IMG/VR virus record: IMGVR_UViG_3300030012_003880
Span: 1 to 22,238 of that record
DNA: 22,238 bases
Reading direction: 5' to 3' (one strand)
DNA from: a virus
The notes under the pieces are model-generated. The model was not told where the DNA came from, made no database searches, and saw only the letters and a list, made by a program, of their open reading frames with translations. The translations under genes were made by a program, and so were the position numbers. Positions 19,252-22,238 of this stretch are shown one piece after another. Each line of letters begins with the position of its first letter. Within the stretch, counting starts at the first letter, position 1.

Positions 19252-21468
19252 ATGCCATCCTCTGCAATAACTGACCAGTATACTCGGTTCGACAGTCAAA
19301 GTGGCGAAAGCTGGTCTCCCACTGCGGAGGAGGTCAAGCTTGTAAACTACGTCACTAAGCAGTTCGAGCTGTGTGAGCGGTTTAAGAAGCCTCATGTGCG
19401 TTCTGCGTACTACACCATTTCGTTTTATCTGGGCCAGCAGTGGCTCCGGTATGACCGTGCGTCTGAGACGCACGACTCTATAAAGTTTGAAGAGTGGGAA
19501 GAGCAGCCAGTCACCAACTACATGAAGCGGGTGATTGACGATGTAACTGCTAAGGTTACTGAAAACCGCCCTGCTGTGACTGTAGTTCCTGCTACATCTG
19601 ATGAGGATGACCAGGAGGCAGCTCGTGCAAGCGAGAAGCTACTTGACCACCTGTGGATGGAGTTGGACTTTGGGGATGGAATTGAAGAGGCAGTAAAGCT
19701 GGCTACGCTTACCGGCCTGTCCGCCATCAAGGTGTATTGGGATGCCGCAGGCGGCGAACAGTACCAGCCAACTCAAACGGAGATGGAGGTCGGCGCAGAG
19801 GTCGAAGGCGCTATTGGCGACCTTGGCCCACGCATGACAGGCATTCCTGACTGGGATGTGCTGTCTCTCATGGAGTTTGGTTTTGATCCAGGTGCGCGGC
19901 GTTGGTCGAAATGTCGCTGGGCATACAGCCGAAACACTGTTCACATCGATGTACTGCGACAGACTTACGAGAAAGCAAAGTATATCAAAAGCAATCGCCG
20001 TATGGACTTTGACCACTTTCAAGTCCAGCTAATGGATAAGCTGCGAGGCGACCGACAAAACAGCGCACAGAGCCTTACTGAGCACGTTGAGGTAATCGAG
20101 TATTACGAGCGCCCCTCGCCTCGGCACCCTAACGGCATGTTTTCTGTTATTGCCGGTGGGCTGGTTATGTACCACCAGGAGCGCCTGCCATTCGGTAAGC
20201 TGCCATTCTATCCCATACGGGATGGCAAGATACCCGGACGCATGATTGGACATGGGCGAGCAGTGTCTCTGCTAGACCCGCAGCACGAAGTAAACAAACG
20301 CGACAAGGACATTCGCGAGCACGCTAACCTGATGGCTCAGGCCAAGTGGATTGTGGCCGAGGGCTCGCTCAAGAATGGCAACTACATCAGCAATGAGCCC
20401 GGTGAGATTGTAGAGTATAACCCAGGATTCCCGGCTCCACGACCAATGGTAAACCCGCCGCTTCCCCAAGAGCACTTAGTCATCAAGAATGGCGCGGTCG
20501 AGACAATATTTGAGCTATCTGGGCTGTCCTCGCTTACTCGTGGTCGCATCCCGTCAAATATGTCTGGTCGTGCAATCGGAATGGCGACAGACCTTGAGGC
20601 AACTTTGCTAGGGCCGTTGGTCAAAGAGGTCGAGAAGGCTATCTGTGGCGTTGGCTCCATGCTGCTCACGATGTGGCGAGACATGATGCCCGTTGCCTAT
20701 ACCGTTCCAGTGATGGGCAAGAACTCGGTCAGCGAACTGATACGGTTCTTTTCAAGCGACATTTCCTCTACGGATGTTCGAATGCAGGGCGGCTCCATGC
20801 TGCCGAAGCTGCTGTCGTTCCGCCAGGAGCGTTTGCTGATGATGTGGGAGCGTGGTGTATTCGGCAATCCCCAAGACCCAATGAACCAAATCAAGTTCCG
20901 GAAGATGCTTGAGTTTGGCGATACGGACGTTATTGACGGAGACAACAGCCGTGAGCGCAGATACGCACGCGAAGTCAACGAGATGCTGAAGGTTGGTGCC
21001 TTCGTACATCCTAACCCAGCTATTGACTCTATGGAGATACAGATAGACGAGCGGACTGATTACATGCAGTCAGCCGAGTACCGCCGCCTTGCTCCAGAGA
21101 TACAGAATATGTTTATGCGCAATCTGGCGTGGTGCTACTACTACGCTTCGCAATCTCAGCAGGGCGTGCCTTGGTGGACTCACGTAGATGAAGACGCGAT
21201 ACAGGTTGAAGCGTGGCCTCCATTTATGCAGGAGCCACCACTTCAGGAAGGTCAGCCGGGTCAGCCGCAGATGGCCCAGCCTGAACCTATGGACGCATTT
21301 GGCATGCCTCCAGAGGCAGGTCCGCAGATGCCGCCAGAGCTTATGGAGCAGATGGCCGCATTGTCTCGTGGCAACACTGGGACTCAAATTGCCATACCCG
21401 AAGAGGATGCTGGAGTAATGGGTCCAGGAGTTGGCGAGTTTGACATGGTGCCCACCGAAGAGATGTAA
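19252..21468 (+). CDS. Portal protein
   Basis: 738 aa. It would form the dodecameric ring at one head vertex through which DNA enters and leaves and on which scaffold and tail assemble. Seen: N-terminal KPHVRSAYYTISFYLGQQWLRYD and NYMKRVIDDVTAKVTENRPAVTVVPA (roughly 50-125), typical of podovirus-style portals, mid-protein clip/wing block (HVEVIEYYERP, FGKLPFYPIRDGKIPGRMIG), the DIREHANLMAQAKWIVAEGS helix, the FELSGLSSLTRGRIPSNMSG tunnel-type segment, and a Gln/Pro/Met-rich acidic C-terminal tail. Size close to P22 portal (725 aa). Start ATG 19252 has AAGGA upstream. The name is by family style; no tail gene is in view to confirm morphology. Confidence 0.88.
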   Translation: MPSSAITDQYTRFDSQSGESWSPTAEEVKLVNYVTKQFELCERFKKPHVRSAYYTISFYLGQQWLRYDRASETHDSIKFEEWEEQPVTNYMKRVIDDVTAKVTENRPAVTVVPATSDEDDQEAARASEKLLDHLWMELDFGDGIEEAVKLATLTGLSAIKVYWDAAGGEQYQPTQTEMEVGAEVEGAIGDLGPRMTGIPDWDVLSLMEFGFDPGARRWSKCRWAYSRNTVHIDVLRQTYEKAKYIKSNRRMDFDHFQVQLMDKLRGDRQNSAQSLTEHVEVIEYYERPSPRHPNGMFSVIAGGLVMYHQERLPFGKLPFYPIRDGKIPGRMIGHGRAVSLLDPQHEVNKRDKDIREHANLMAQAKWIVAEGSLKNGNYISNEPGEIVEYNPGFPAPRPMVNPPLPQEHLVIKNGAVETIFELSGLSSLTRGRIPSNMSGRAIGMATDLEATLLGPLVKEVEKAICGVGSMLLTMWRDMMPVAYTVPVMGKNSVSELIRFFSSDISSTDVRMQGGSMLPKLLSFRQERLLMMWERGVFGNPQDPMNQIKFRKMLEFGDTDVIDGDNSRERRYAREVNEMLKVGAFVHPNPAIDSMEIQIDERTDYMQSAEYRRLAPEIQNMFMRNLAWCYYYASQSQQGVPWWTHVDEDAIQVEAWPPFMQEPPLQEGQPGQPQMAQPEPMDAFGMPPEAGPQMPPELMEQMAALSRGNTGTQIAIPEEDAGVMGPGVGEFDMVPTEEM

Positions 21469-21479
21469 TAGAGTTCGAC

Positions 21480-21600
21480 AGCGGCAAACAAGTTTACATT
21501 TTTTTGACAGCGAAATTTGTCCGCTTGTAATTTATGCACGCAGGCCAATGGGTCTGTGTGTGGTTATCCCAAATAATCGGGTGGCGCTCCGTCAAAGCGC
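21480..21600 (+). promoter_or_regulatory. Candidate promoter and hairpins before the scaffold-like gene
   Basis: In the 144-base gap after portal, TTGACA (21504-21509) stands 18 bases before TAATTT (21528-21533), a reasonable sigma70 promoter. The -35 lies in the loop of an imperfect stem AGCGG-CAAA/TTTG-T-CCGCT (21480-21488, 21516-21525). A second hairpin GCGCT/AGCGC (21584-21588, 21596-21600) lies just before the GGGAG Shine-Dalgarno. The stems suggest an attenuated or boosted start for head genes. Confidence 0.4.
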
Positions 21601-21612
21601 AGGGAGAAAACC

Positions 21613-22238
21613 ATGTCAGCAGAAGGCGTAACGAGCACAGACTCCGGTACGGAATCGCAGGCCGTAGGTGGTGAGGATTTGGCAAGCACTCCAGCAGTGG
21701 AGGTTGCCGCGACATCGGCAGATACTAGCGCAGCCAGCGAGGGCGATACCTCGTCTAGTCCGGGTCCGGTGCCGTATGACCGTTTTCAACAGGTAATAGC
21801 GCAGAAAAACGACTTTCAGACGAAGGCGAGCGAATACGAAGACCAGATTGCTCAACTAAGAAATTACATTGAGCATCAAAACCAGCAGGCTCAACAGGTT
21901 GTAGACCCCGTTGAGGCACTGCGAAAGGCATTGCAGCCAGAGCCAGAGCCAGAGTATGTGGACCCGCTTGAGCGAAAAACGCAAGAGCTGGAGAAACAAC
22001 TATCGGAACTGTCTCAATGGAAGCAGTCTCAGATGGAGCAGGTAGAAACTGCACGTCTGCGTACTCATTTCCGGTCAATGGCTGACTCGGCACTTGCGGA
22101 CTACCCGAATGCAAGTAAGCACGAGATTGCAATGCACCTGTTCCAGAACCCGAATCTCACCGCATCTCAAGTGCGGGACATTGCTCGTCAATCGCACGAG
22201 CGAGAGACTTCGACCTGGAAAGGGCGGTTTGCTCCAGC
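21613..22238 (+). CDS. Scaffold-like head assembly protein, 5' part (cut by window end)
   Basis: About 208 residues visible, open to the end. Starts MSAEGVTSTDSGTESQAVGG, a Ser/Thr/Glu-rich disordered arm, then PYDRFQQVIAQKNDFQTKASEYEDQI and a long Gln/Glu-rich coiled coil (about 55-150), then a helical segment. This disordered-acidic plus coiled-coil plan directly after portal matches phage scaffolding proteins, which guide capsid assembly and leave the head. ATG 21613 has GGGAG seven bases upstream. The identity is inference; the 3' part and a capsid gene should follow outside the window. Confidence 0.72.
   Translation, partial: MSAEGVTSTDSGTESQAVGGEDLASTPAVEVAATSADTSAASEGDTSSSPGPVPYDRFQQVIAQKNDFQTKASEYEDQIAQLRNYIEHQNQQAQQVVDPVEALRKALQPEPEPEYVDPLERKTQELEKQLSELSQWKQSQMEQVETARLRTHFRSMADSALADYPNASKHEIAMHLFQNPNLTASQVRDIARQSHERETSTWKGRFAP

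Noticed and set aside
1-22238. CRISPR arrays, tRNA genes, rRNA genes, insertion sequences
   Set aside because: No regularly spaced direct repeats, cloverleaf or CCA-end patterns, or transposase frames were seen on either strand by eye. A tRNA scan would be decisive.

Overview
The window is part of a temperate, tailed double-stranded DNA phage or prophage. The evidence is a phage replication and recombination set (DnaB-type helicase, RusA, YqaJ exonuclease, RecT, SSB), a tyrosine integrase, a terminase large subunit, a large portal protein and the start of a scaffold-like protein. The portal looks P22-like in size and style, which suggests a podovirus, but no tail gene is visible to confirm it. 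Shine-Dalgarno sites are clear and promoters look sigma70-like, so the host is an ordinary bacterium that the sequence does not identify. No tRNA, rRNA, CRISPR array or insertion sequence was seen.

Layout. (1) 1-5642, rightward: a tightly packed early operon for replication and recombination, with overlapping starts and stops, ending in a 273-aa protein with a helix-turn-helix-like segment. (2) 5643-5747: a convergent junction with a leftward Rho-independent terminator and possibly attP. (3) 5748-13352, leftward: about twenty small genes, nearly all unrecognised, ending in a regulator-like HTH gene and the integrase. They form five consecutive units, each behind its own promoter. (4) 13353-13819: a gene-free stretch rich in inverted repeats and G-runs. 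(5) 13820-14512, leftward: three overlapping small genes, two of them with Lys-rich segments. (6) 14513-15581: a regulatory gap and three small genes. (7) 15621-22238, rightward: the packaging and head module (candidate small terminase, TerL, four small genes, portal, a promoter-like gap, and a scaffold-like gene cut by the window end).

Two sequence systems unify the window. First, five leftward promoters (at about 8173, 10167, 11637, 12796 and 13421) share a palindromic element, consensus TCAAGTSAMTTKA, fused to a TTGAC -35 box. This looks like a single repressor or activator regulon controlling the whole small-gene region and probably the integrase. Second, many genes on both strands start behind a CACACAC-n-GGAG leader. 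In several intergenic gaps a GC hairpin sits just upstream of it, so hairpin, CA tract and Shine-Dalgarno form a repeated cassette.

How the parts work together (inference): the early operon replicates and recombines the DNA; the leftward units supply host-takeover or accessory small proteins and the integrase under shared control; the right arm packages DNA and builds heads. Three very small genes (23, 29 and 40 aa), two with a membrane segment, are placed by translational coupling and ribosome-binding signals.
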